Source: Orbus sasakiae
GTDB lineage: Bacteria > Pseudomonadota > Gammaproteobacteria > Enterobacterales > Orbaceae
Direction: 5' to 3'
Assembly: GCF_039542345.1 (NCBI RefSeq)
Contig: NZ_BAABHY010000002.1
Span: forward strand, 1 to 51,062
Length of the DNA: 51,062 nucleotides
Part shown: piece by piece, positions 37,075 through 45,111 of the stretch
Position numbering within the stretch: position 1 is the first letter of the stretch
Layout of the letters: every line of letters starts with the position of its first letter
The notes under the pieces: generated by a model
The model's input: only the letters and a program-made list of their open reading frames with translations
What the model was told of the DNA's origin: nothing
Database searches by the model: none
Position numbers and translations under genes: made by a program

Positions 37075-38319
37075 TTATATTTTTTTAAATAAAACGGAAC
37101 CGTTTGTACCACCAAAGCCAAATGAATTACACAAAGCATATTCCATATTTTTGACTTGACGGGCAGTATGTGGAACATAATCAAGATCACAACCTTCATC
37201 TGGATTATCTAGATTAATTGTTGGGGGAATCGCTTGATCACGTAAGGCAAGTACAGTAAAGATTGACTCAACCGCACCAGCTGCACCAAGTAAATGTCCA
37301 ATCATTGACTTCGTTGAGCTGACCATCACTTTATTACTGTTTTCTTTAAAAATTGATTTTACGGCTTGAGTTTCAGCTTTATCACCAGCAGGCGTTGATG
37401 TTCCGTGTGCATTAATGTAACCGACTTGCTCAGGTGTAATCCCTGCATCACGAATCGCACATTCCATAGCAAGAGCAGCACCACTGCCATCTTCTGGTGG
37501 GGATGTCATATGATAAGCGTCACCACTCATCCCAAAACCAACGACTTCTGCATAGATCTTAGCACCACGTTTTTTGGCATGCTCATATTCTTCCAAGAAC
37601 ATAATGCCTGCGCCATCACCGAGCACAAACCCGTCACGATCTTTATCCCATGGTCGGCTAGCCGCTTTGGGATTATCATTATTTGTCGATAGAGCCCTTG
37701 CAGCACCAAAACCACCAATTCCTAATGGTGTACTGGCTTTTTCACCACCACCAGCAAGCATCGCATCAGCATCACCGTAAGCAATCATTCGTGCAGCATG
37801 ACCTATATTGTGAACACCCGATGAACACGCAGTTGCAATTGTAATGCTAGGTCCGCGTAAGCCATAGATAATTGATAAATGACCTGCGATCATATTTACA
37901 ATCGTTGATGGCACAAAAAATGGGCTAATTTTGCGTGGTCCACCATTCATTAAAGCGCTATGATTTTCTTCAATTAAACCAAGTCCACCAATGCCTGAAC
38001 CTATTGCACAACCAATTCGAGGTGCATTTTGTTCTGTGATCTCAATTCCTGCATCTTGCATAGCTTGAACACCAGCGGCAATACCATATTGGATAAAATA
38101 ATCCATTTTACGAGCATCTTTGCGGGTAATATTATAGTCTTCACCATTAAAGTCTTTTACCATAGCGGCGAAGCGTGTTGCGAAAGGGGTTGTATCAAAA
38201 TGTTCGATAAATTCTACACCGCTTTGCCCTGCTAATAAGGCTTGCCAAGTAGATTCTACGGTATTACCAACGGGAGATATTAGCCCCATTCCAGTAACAA
38301 CAACTCTGCGTTTAGACAC
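37075..38319 (-). CDS. fabF: Beta-ketoacyl-ACP synthase II
   Basis: Elongates acyl-ACP in fatty acid synthesis and converts palmitoleoyl- to vaccenoyl-ACP. The 414-residue thiolase-fold enzyme has the nucleophile Cys165 in TACSSG, the catalytic histidines in NAHGTSTPAGD and MIGHLLGAAGAVE, and the C-terminal SFGFGGTN loop. It starts at a GTG after AGGAGGAACAAC, an unusually good ribosome binding site that fixes this rare start. It is the last gene of the fab cluster and is separated from acpP by a hairpin. Confidence 0.96.
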   Translation of the reverse strand: MSKRRVVVTGMGLISPVGNTVESTWQALLAGQSGVEFIEHFDTTPFATRFAAMVKDFNGEDYNITRKDARKMDYFIQYGIAAGVQAMQDAGIEITEQNAPRIGCAIGSGIGGLGLIEENHSALMNGGPRKISPFFVPSTIVNMIAGHLSIIYGLRGPSITIATACSSGVHNIGHAARMIAYGDADAMLAGGGEKASTPLGIGGFGAARALSTNNDNPKAASRPWDKDRDGFVLGDGAGIMFLEEYEHAKKRGAKIYAEVVGFGMSGDAYHMTSPPEDGSGAALAMECAIRDAGITPEQVGYINAHGTSTPAGDKAETQAVKSIFKENSNKVMVSSTKSMIGHLLGAAGAVESIFTVLALRDQAIPPTINLDNPDEGCDLDYVPHTARQVKNMEYALCNSFGFGGTNGSVLFKKI

Positions 38320-38390
38320 GTTGTTCCTCCTGAAAAGGATTAAAATAAGAATTACGCTTATTATTCATAATCAAGCGATAGTGATATTTA

Positions 38391-38424
38391 AACAAAAACG
38401 AGGCGATCAACGGATCGCCTGTTT
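38391..38424 (-). terminator. Hairpin between acpP and fabF (attenuating terminator)
   Basis: A perfect 8-base stem (AGGCGATC / GATCGCCT, 38401-38420) with a 4-base loop. On the minus strand the stem is followed by CGTTTTTGTTT. Being inside the cluster, it could end most transcripts after acpP and let a fraction read into fabF, matching the much higher need for ACP. Confidence 0.7.
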
Positions 38425-38444
38425 TTTTCAAATTCTGCCAAACC

Positions 38445-38678
38445 TTATTGATTTGCAGTAATATAATCAATTGCTGATTGAACAGTTGTGATTTTTTCAG
38501 CTTCTTCATCAGGAATCTCAGTATCGAATTCTTCTTCTAAAGCCATAACTAATTCAACTGTATCAAGAGAGTCAGCACCTAGATCTTCAACAAAAGAAGA
38601 TTCGTTTTTAACTTCGTCTTCTTTAACGCCTAGTTGCTCAACAATAATTTTCTTAACTCGCTCTTCAATAGTGCTCAT
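38445..38678 (-). CDS. acpP: Acyl carrier protein
   Basis: Carries acyl chains on 4'-phosphopantetheine during fatty acid synthesis. The 77-residue acidic protein has the modification site Ser37 in GADSLD and the typical helices (STIEERVKKIIVEQLGV, VELVMALEEEFDTEIPDEEA). The 150-base gap before it, after fabG, allows an own promoter. Confidence 0.98.
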   Translation of the reverse strand: MSTIEERVKKIIVEQLGVKEDEVKNESSFVEDLGADSLDTVELVMALEEEFDTEIPDEEAEKITTVQSAIDYITANQ

Positions 38679-38828
38679 ACTCTTTTTTTCCTATAAATAT
38701 CGCCAAAAGCGGCGGTGATTGTAAGTTTATAAAATGTTGAAAAAGTTGCAACCAAATTTTTCAACTCAACTGATTACTTTTTGTTCGTTCTTCCAAAAAT
38801 TACGCTTATTCTATACTATTTTAACAGA

Positions 38829-39563
38829 TTAAACCATATACATGCCACCATTGACATGTAAAGTTTCACCCGTTATATAGGCAGCATCGTCTGATACCAA
38901 GAATGCAACAGCATTTGCAATATCTTTCGGATCACCTAAACGATTTGCTGGGACTTGAGATGAAATCGCTTTACGCTGCTCATCAGTCAGTGCTTTTGTC
39001 ATATCCGTATCAATGAAACCAGGTGCAACAACATTAACAGTGATACCACGAGAAGCAACTTCACGCGCTAATGATTTACTAAAACCAATTAGGCCAGCTT
39101 TTGCTGTCGCGTAATTTGTCTGACCCGCATTTCCCATTGTCCCAACCACTGAACCAATTGTAACAATACGCCCATAACGTTTTTTCATCATGGTGCGCAT
39201 TAATGCTTTTGATAAACGGAACACTGATGTTAAGTTTGTATCAATAATATCTTGCCATTCATCATCTTTCATACGCATTAATAAATTATCACGTGTAATG
39301 CCGGCATTGTTAACTAAAATATCAATATCACCGTATTGCGCCTTAACCGATTCAATTACAGATTCAATAGATTTTTCATCAGTCACATTTAAGGCAAAAC
39401 CTTTACCATGTGAACCTAAGTACTGGCTAATGGCTTGTGCACCATTTTCGGTCGTAGCAGTACCAATAACAGTAGCACCATTAGCAACCAATTTTTCAGC
39501 AATCGCTCGACCAATGCCACGGCTAGCGCCTGTTACTAAGGCAATTTTTCCTGATAAATTCAT
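38829..39563 (-). CDS. fabG: 3-oxoacyl-ACP reductase
   Basis: NADPH-dependent reductase of the short-chain dehydrogenase family, first reduction of the fatty acid cycle. The 244 residues include the dinucleotide-binding TGASRGIGRAIA, NNAGITRD, and the catalytic Ser138, Tyr151 and Lys155 at exactly the E. coli positions, with the C-terminal HVNGGMYMV. It follows fabD by 14 bases. Confidence 0.97.
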   Translation of the reverse strand: MNLSGKIALVTGASRGIGRAIAEKLVANGATVIGTATTENGAQAISQYLGSHGKGFALNVTDEKSIESVIESVKAQYGDIDILVNNAGITRDNLLMRMKDDEWQDIIDTNLTSVFRLSKALMRTMMKKRYGRIVTIGSVVGTMGNAGQTNYATAKAGLIGFSKSLAREVASRGITVNVVAPGFIDTDMTKALTDEQRKAISSQVPANRLGDPKDIANAVAFLVSDDAAYITGETLHVNGGMYMV

Positions 39564-39577
39564 ATGAACTCCTTTAA

Positions 39578-40513
39578 TTATTTAACACTTTCTAAACCAG
39601 TTAACAATGAATTAGTATCATTAACCGCAATACCTGAAAGTGAATCGACAATGCGTTTAGTTAATCCCGTTAATACTTTACCTGGACCGACTTCAATTAA
39701 TACCGTCGTATCATTATTCGCCATATACTCAACGGTTTCAGTCCAGCGTACAGGGCTATATAGTTGTGCAACCAAGGCTTGTTTAATCGCTTGCGCATTA
39801 TTTTCAATTGTAACATTTACATTATTAATCACCGGATAAAGCGGTTGATTAAATGTGAGTTTATCGAGTGCTTCCGCTAATTTGTCTGCCGCAGGTTTCA
39901 TTAAAGCACAATGTGATGGAACACTTACCGCCAAAGGTAATGCGCGTTTTGCACCAGCTTCTTTACATAACACACCAGCTCTTTCAACTGCATCTTTATT
40001 ACCCGCAATCACAACTTGTCCGGGTGAATTAAAATTAACTGGCGAGACAACTTGCCCTTGAGCTGCTTGTTCACAGGCTTTAGCGATGGCATCATTATCC
40101 AACCCAATAATTGCATACATTGCGCCGGTCCCCGCAGGAACAGCTTCTTGCATTAATTTACCCCGTAATTCAACCAATTTTATGGCATCTTGAAAATCAA
40201 TGACACCTGCACAAACTAAGGCTGAATATTCACCAAGACTATGACCTGCCATAAACTCAGGTTTAGCACCATCTTGAGCCCCCCAAACGCGGAAAATTGC
40301 GACGGATGCAGCTAATAATGCAGGTTGAGTAATCCACGTTTTATTTAACTCTTCTGCAGGACCATCTTGCACAACCTGCCAAAGATCGTAACCTAACACT
40401 GAAGAAGCTTGTGCAAATGTTTCTTTAACAATTGCGTTTTGCTCACTCAATTCTTTGAGCATTCCTACTGTTTGTGAACCCTGACCAGGGAATACCATTG
40501 CGAACTTAGTCAT
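39578..40513 (-). CDS. fabD: Malonyl-CoA:ACP transacylase
   Basis: Transfers malonate from CoA to ACP. From the ATG at 40513 the protein has 311 residues and the nucleophile falls at Ser92 (GHSLGE), as in E. coli FabD. An alternative ATG two codons upstream (40519) is closer to the AAAGG ribosome binding site and less likely. Other hallmarks are FPGQGSQ at the start, and PSHCALM with the catalytic histidine. Confidence 0.96.
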   Translation of the reverse strand: MTKFAMVFPGQGSQTVGMLKELSEQNAIVKETFAQASSVLGYDLWQVVQDGPAEELNKTWITQPALLAASVAIFRVWGAQDGAKPEFMAGHSLGEYSALVCAGVIDFQDAIKLVELRGKLMQEAVPAGTGAMYAIIGLDNDAIAKACEQAAQGQVVSPVNFNSPGQVVIAGNKDAVERAGVLCKEAGAKRALPLAVSVPSHCALMKPAADKLAEALDKLTFNQPLYPVINNVNVTIENNAQAIKQALVAQLYSPVRWTETVEYMANNDTTVLIEVGPGKVLTGLTKRIVDSLSGIAVNDTNSLLTGLESVK

Positions 40514-40560
40514 TAGCATACCTTTTATTTTTATTTGTTATCAATAAACGTTTACTTATT

Positions 40561-41514
40561 TTAGAATCGAACTAAAATTGATCCCCAAACAAAACCACCG
40601 CCAAACGCTTCTAACAATAATAGTTGCCCGCGTTTGATACGCCCATCACGAACACCGATATCTAAAGCACAAGGCACTGATGCTGCTGACGTGTTACCTT
40701 GTTTATCCAAGGTCACTATCACTTTACTCATATCCATATCTAAACGTTTCGCCGTCGCAGAAATAATGCGCAAATTAGCTTGATGTGGTACTAACCAATC
40801 TAGTTCAGTTTTATCAATACCGTTATCAGTTAACATTTCATCAACTAAATTAGATAATTCACGTACAGCAATTTTAAATACGTCATTCCCTTGCATCGTC
40901 ATATACACGGGATTATCAAGTTCACGACGATCGACATAAGGATACTTTAATAATTCACCATAACGACCATCTGCATGTAGACGGGTTGCTATGATACCTT
41001 TTTCTTCTGATGCGCCAATTAAAACAGCGCCCGCGCCGTCACCAAAAATGACAACAGTACCACGATCATTCGGATCTAATCCGCGGGTTAGCATGTCAGC
41101 GCCAATAACTAGCGCATATTTAACTGCGCCAGTTTTAATATACTTATCAGCAATATCAAGTGCATAAATAAACCCCGAACATGCCGCTGATACATCAAAT
41201 GCAATTAAATCAGGCAAATCTAATTTTGCTTGTAATTCTGTTGCACTACTTGGAAAAGCATTAGCTGAAGTTGCAGTTGCAACGATGATTAAACCAATTT
41301 CATTTTTATCAACCATAGCCATATCAATCGCTTGAATCGCTGCTTGGTAAGCCATTGATGTGACTGTTTCATCGGCTGCAGCAATGTGCCTTTCTTTGAT
41401 GCCAGTACGAGTGGTTATCCATTCATCGCTCGTATCAACCATTTTTTCAAGATCAGCATTGGTTCTGATTTGTTTAGGAAGGTAACTTCCTGTGCCTAAA
41501 ATTTTTGTATACAT
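40561..41514 (-). CDS. fabH: Beta-ketoacyl-ACP synthase III
   Basis: Starts fatty acid synthesis by condensing acetyl-CoA with malonyl-ACP. With the ATG at 41514 the protein has 317 residues and the triad is Cys112 (SAACSG), then histidine in PHQANLRI and asparagine in GNTSAASVP, matching the E. coli enzyme. The ATG overlaps the plsX stop by one base (TGATG), so the two are translationally coupled. A longer frame from a TTG at 41517 is not needed. Confidence 0.96.
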   Translation of the reverse strand: MYTKILGTGSYLPKQIRTNADLEKMVDTSDEWITTRTGIKERHIAAADETVTSMAYQAAIQAIDMAMVDKNEIGLIIVATATSANAFPSSATELQAKLDLPDLIAFDVSAACSGFIYALDIADKYIKTGAVKYALVIGADMLTRGLDPNDRGTVVIFGDGAGAVLIGASEEKGIIATRLHADGRYGELLKYPYVDRRELDNPVYMTMQGNDVFKIAVRELSNLVDEMLTDNGIDKTELDWLVPHQANLRIISATAKRLDMDMSKVIVTLDKQGNTSAASVPCALDIGVRDGRIKRGQLLLLEAFGGGFVWGSILVRF

Positions 41515-42536
41515 CAATTATTTTCACTCTTAGCTAACGCCGAAGAAAGGCTTGTTGCAATTCTTTCAGGTATATTATTCTTAATCGCGAGTATTGCTTG
41601 CTCGATAGCAGCCAAAAATGATTTTTGGTTGGCGCTACCATGACTTTTAATTACAATACGTTGTAATCCAAGCAAACATGCCCCATTATAATGGTTGGGA
41701 TCCAAATGACCAAAATTTTTTGTCATCTTTTTTTGCAACCAATGACCGGCTAGCTTCATAATTAATGAATTACGTTTTGTCATTAACTGTGTTGATGATA
41801 AAAAAATCTTAATCAAACCTTCCACTGTTTTTAGAGTAACATTACCGACAAAACCATCACAAACTAAAACATCTGTTTTACCCGTCAATAATTCATTACC
41901 TTCTAAGTAACCAATAAAATTAATGTTTTTGTCTGATTTTAAAATACTCGCTGCAGCGCGAATACGATCAAGACCTTTAATATCTTCCTCGCCGATATTA
42001 AGTAATGCCACCCTTGGATTATCAATATTTAGCGTTGAACGGGCTAGAATTACGCCCATTAATGCAAATTGCACTAGCATATCGCTATTACATTCGGCAT
42101 TAGCACCTAAATCCAATACCACTGTATTACGATTATTAAGTGCGGGTAACACCGCTACTAATGCCGGGCGTTCAATACCTTCAATTGAGTGAAGTAATAA
42201 CTTAGATAATCCCATTAATGCACCCGTATTACCAGCACTGACGCATGCTAATGCCCGATGCTGTTTAACTAATTCCAATGCAATACGCATTGACGAACCT
42301 TGACTATGCCTTATAGCAATAGAAGGTTTCATATCGTTGGCAATAACAGAAGTTGACTCGACAATAGTTAAGCGCTGGTATTTTTTAGGTAATAAGGGGA
42401 TTATTTCAGTTGGTTCACCAACTAAAATAAGATGAAGTTCAGGATGACAATTTAATGCTTGCAAAGCAGCAGGAACAACAACGCGAGGACCAAAGTCCCC
42501 GCTCATAGCATCTAACGCAACGGTTAGATTGTCCAA
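41514..42536 (-). CDS. plsX: Phosphate acyltransferase PlsX
   Basis: Makes acyl-phosphate from acyl-ACP for phospholipid synthesis. The 340-residue protein has the family's MSGDFGPRVVVPAAL N-terminus, ACVSAGNTGALMGLSKL and LLNIGEEDIKG segments, and VLVCDGFVGNVTLKTVEG near the C-terminal third. It sits between rpmF and fabH as in enterobacteria, linking fatty acid to phospholipid supply. Confidence 0.96.
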   Translation of the reverse strand: MDNLTVALDAMSGDFGPRVVVPAALQALNCHPELHLILVGEPTEIIPLLPKKYQRLTIVESTSVIANDMKPSIAIRHSQGSSMRIALELVKQHRALACVSAGNTGALMGLSKLLLHSIEGIERPALVAVLPALNNRNTVVLDLGANAECNSDMLVQFALMGVILARSTLNIDNPRVALLNIGEEDIKGLDRIRAAASILKSDKNINFIGYLEGNELLTGKTDVLVCDGFVGNVTLKTVEGLIKIFLSSTQLMTKRNSLIMKLAGHWLQKKMTKNFGHLDPNHYNGACLLGLQRIVIKSHGSANQKSFLAAIEQAILAIKNNIPERIATSLSSALAKSENN

Positions 42537-42559
42537 AATATCACCTAGATATTAATAAA

Positions 42560-42727
42560 TTACTTATTAATAACCTTACGACCGCGATAATAACCATCTT
42601 CGGTTACATGATGACGTAAATGGGTTTTTCCTGATTCATCAACTGAAATATTTGCGACAGTTAATGCATCATGAGCACGACGCATACCACGTTTTGCTCG
42701 AGTTTTTCGATTCTGTTGAACGGCCAT
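42560..42727 (-). CDS. rpmF: 50S ribosomal protein L32
   Basis: A 55-residue ribosomal protein (E. coli 57 residues), beginning MAVQQNRKTRAKRGMRRAHD and ending YYRGRKVINK. It lies between yceD and plsX, its conserved place. The ATG follows GAGAGGAGTTAGTCC, a strong ribosome binding site. It lacks the cysteine pair of zinc-binding L32 variants. Confidence 0.97.
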   Translation of the reverse strand: MAVQQNRKTRAKRGMRRAHDALTVANISVDESGKTHLRHHVTEDGYYRGRKVINK

Positions 42728-42742
42728 GGACTAACTCCTCTC

Positions 42743-43264
42743 TTAAGGCTTATTTTTCAAACTGGCTAAAATAGCAAATGGATTTGGTTTTTCATCCTCA
42801 AGCGGAATCTCACCAAACACAAAATTTGCTTCCGACACTTCACAGTGCTGACTATCATGTACCGGGGCAATTGGTAGACTGAGAATGAGTTCATCCTCAA
42901 TTAATGCAAGCATATCCACTTCACCAAACTCATTAACTAAAGCTGGCTCATAATGCTCCGGTAATGCCTCTGCCTGAGCATCGCTCTTGACAGGGCTAAA
43001 CTTATTTTTAACGTGAATAACCATATCAAAAGGCTGCTGACAACGTTGGCACATTAATGTAACAGACACTTCGGCATCAATCGAGATAACACAAAGGCGT
43101 TGTTCATCAATACCAAATGACAAAGCACATTTAATATCACTATTTACGTTTTCTACTGACTCGGTTAAGCGATTTGCATTTTTGGCGGGATACGCTCCCG
43201 TATAATCCAATCGTTTTTGTGCCGCTTTAATCGGGTCAATGGTTAAAGGCAATCTATTTTGCAT
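42743..43264 (-). CDS. yceD: YceD family (DUF177) protein
   Basis: Conserved 173-residue protein of the DUF177/YceD family, equal in length to E. coli YceD. In plants and bacteria the family is linked to 23S rRNA processing and is usually cotranscribed with rpmF; the mechanism is not known. Visible marks are the CQRCQQPF pair of cysteines in the centre and the acidic C-terminal half with FGEIPLEDEKPNPFAIL. First gene of the yceD-rpmF-plsX-fab cluster, with a promoter just upstream. Confidence 0.93.
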   Translation of the reverse strand: MQNRLPLTIDPIKAAQKRLDYTGAYPAKNANRLTESVENVNSDIKCALSFGIDEQRLCVISIDAEVSVTLMCQRCQQPFDMVIHVKNKFSPVKSDAQAEALPEHYEPALVNEFGEVDMLALIEDELILSLPIAPVHDSQHCEVSEANFVFGEIPLEDEKPNPFAILASLKNKP

Positions 43265-43273
43265 AAGGCGCGC

Positions 43274-43302
43274 ATCTTACCGTTAAATCCTATTTTCGTC
43301 AA
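43274..43302 (-). promoter_or_regulatory. Promoter of the yceD-rpmF-plsX-fab cluster
   Basis: On the minus strand, -35 TTGACG (43297-43302), a 17-base spacer and -10 TAAGAT (43274-43279), followed by GCGCGCC. The GC-rich discriminator suggests growth-rate or stringent control. The start would lie only a few bases before the yceD ATG at 43264. Confidence 0.75.
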
Positions 43303-43504
43303 TGAAATATTACTATTTATTCTATTTCAATCAAGTCAAATTATATTACCATCATATTTGATTGGCGCTTTTTAACTCACTATATAAAACTAGTGCATCA
43401 ATAAATAACGATTCGTTACTATACGGCCTAGTCTTTAAATAGAGAGCAAAGCAGCAATCAATGAAATATAGCCAGTAAAACTTGTTTTTTTATGCTTAAA
43501 AATA

Positions 43505-44080
43505 TTAATCGCTGTATGTAAAAATTGTTGTAACTAATTTAACACCAGATACTTTACTGGCAATCTCTGATGCTAAACGACCTTCTTCACGAGAAACAAT
43601 ACCAATGAGGAAGACTTCACCATCTTCTGTAATAACTTTGATATCACGTGCTTTGGTCTCTTTATTTGCAATTAATGATGATTTTACTTTAGTTGTTATC
43701 CAAGTATCTGTCGCCATCGTTCCAGCACTGACCATATCCCCGATACGGACTTGATTATAGACTTTTTTAACACCTTCAACACTTTGCGCTAATTCCACTG
43801 CTCGATTAATAACCACTTGTGATTTTGCTTGGCCAAGTAACAAAACATTACCATCATAAGCCGATGGAACAATACGTGAGCCACTAAAAAAGTCACGTTC
43901 ATCTTTAATCTTCATACCAACTTTTGAGTCAAGTGTGGTGTCATCAACTTGAGTCCCTGTTGTACGTGGATCTGTCGCAACTTTAGCGGTGCCTGCACCG
44001 AGGCCAACAACAGCGGCTACACAACCTTGTAACATGAGCGTACTCGATATTAACATCGCAATAACAGCAAATTTTTTCAT
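43505..44080 (-). CDS. dolP: BON-domain outer-membrane lipoprotein DolP
   Basis: Outer-membrane lipoprotein that supports envelope integrity and BamA function. From the ATG at 44080 the product has 191 residues, equal to E. coli DolP, with a lipobox ending LQGC (Cys20) and two BON domains (about 45-112 and 120-190: DSKVGMKIKDERDF, VYNQVRIG; TKVKSSLIANKETKA, DGEVFLIGIVSREEG). The open frame extends one TTG codon further, but GGGGATGA precedes the ATG. It follows diaA, as in E. coli. Confidence 0.93.
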   Translation of the reverse strand: MKKFAVIAMLISSTLMLQGCVAAVVGLGAGTAKVATDPRTTGTQVDDTTLDSKVGMKIKDERDFFSGSRIVPSAYDGNVLLLGQAKSQVVINRAVELAQSVEGVKKVYNQVRIGDMVSAGTMATDTWITTKVKSSLIANKETKARDIKVITEDGEVFLIGIVSREEGRLASEIASKVSGVKLVTTIFTYSD

Positions 44081-44122
44081 CAAATCATCCCCTATTTTAA
44101 GTTTTTATTCGCTTTCGTTATA

Positions 44123-44719
44123 TTAATGAGCTTCTTTATGAATAAAAAGAGTATTTTCAATTAATTGACAAAGACAGTTTAAAACCATCAACTGCATTTC
44201 ACATATCGTTCGTTCTTTGTAGGAGGGTATCCGAATTTCAATGTCATTTTGCCCAAGTAATCCGACTACATCACCACCATCACCACCTGTTAACGATATA
44301 ATTGTCATATCTTTAATAACAGACTCTTGAACAGCTCGAATAATTGATTTCTCATTGCCTGTTGGTGATAAAACAATCAATATATCGCCTTGTTTACCTA
44401 TCGCTTGGATCTGTTTTGCGTATATATCGTTAAACTGATTATAATGGTTGGCAATTGAACTTATTAAAATATTATCAGCGACTAATGCTATAGCAGGAAG
44501 ATTGGGTCTTTCAATATCAATCCCACTAACTAATTGTGCAGTAAAGTTTTGCGCATTTGCTGCTGAAATACTGTTACCGCATGTCAATATTTTATTGTCA
44601 TTTAGCAATGCATTTATAATAATACTTGCTGCTTGCTCAATAGGTTCACTGAGAGCCTCTGTCATAACTATTTGAGTTTGAATACTTTCCGTAAAATAAT
44701 TTTTTATTGCACTTTGCAT
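44123..44719 (-). CDS. diaA: DnaA initiator-associating protein DiaA (SIS domain)
   Basis: SIS-domain protein that binds DnaA and helps initiation at oriC. The 198-residue product begins with the alpha-helical MQSAIKNYFTESIQ segment, then ILTCGNSISAANAQNF in place of the usual CGNGGSAANAQ loop, and LTGGDGGDVVGLLGQNDIEIRIPS near the end. It lies between yraN and dolP in the conserved order. Confidence 0.93.
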   Translation of the reverse strand: MQSAIKNYFTESIQTQIVMTEALSEPIEQAASIIINALLNDNKILTCGNSISAANAQNFTAQLVSGIDIERPNLPAIALVADNILISSIANHYNQFNDIYAKQIQAIGKQGDILIVLSPTGNEKSIIRAVQESVIKDMTIISLTGGDGGDVVGLLGQNDIEIRIPSYKERTICEMQLMVLNCLCQLIENTLFIHKEAH

Positions 44720-44757
44720 TTTAATCCCTAATCAATGGTGACAATATCTATTATATT

Positions 44758-45111
44758 TTAAGCGCTAAATGCATTTTTTAACCACAACTGATCTTGACCT
44801 GTAATGGCGAACACATCAAATCTGAACTCGACTTTCTCGATATCAATATTTTGCTGCTGCATCCAATTATAGGCCGCTTTTATCACTTTCTCTTGCTTAT
44901 TCTTCGTAATGCTTGATATCGCATCACCATAAAGTACATTTTGACGATAACGTACTTCGATAAACACTAAGCACTGGTCATCTTGCATGATTAAATCAAG
45001 CTCACCAAGTCGTGAGGAATGATTCTGAGCAATCAGCCTTAATCCGTTTGCTTGTAGAAAAAGGCAAGCTTGTTTTTCATAGTGTCGACCTAATTGCTGT
45101 TTATTAAGCAT
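44758..45111 (-). CDS. yraN: YraN family (UPF0102) nuclease-like protein
   Basis: Small 117-residue protein of the UPF0102 family, related to Holliday-junction-resolvase-like nucleases by fold. It shows the ELDLI and FIEVRYR metal-site pattern (acidic residue, then E-x-R/K) seen in that family. The function is not established. The ATG overlaps the lpoA stop by one base, so translation is coupled; it precedes diaA. Confidence 0.9.
   Translation of the reverse strand: MLNKQQLGRHYEKQACLFLQANGLRLIAQNHSSRLGELDLIMQDDQCLVFIEVRYRQNVLYGDAISSITKNKQEKVIKAAYNWMQQQNIDIEKVEFRFDVFAITGQDQLWLKNAFSA

Noticed and set aside
38488..38718. Open frame opposite acpP
   Set aside because: Serine-rich shadow frame on the antisense strand of acpP without ribosome binding site or family signature.
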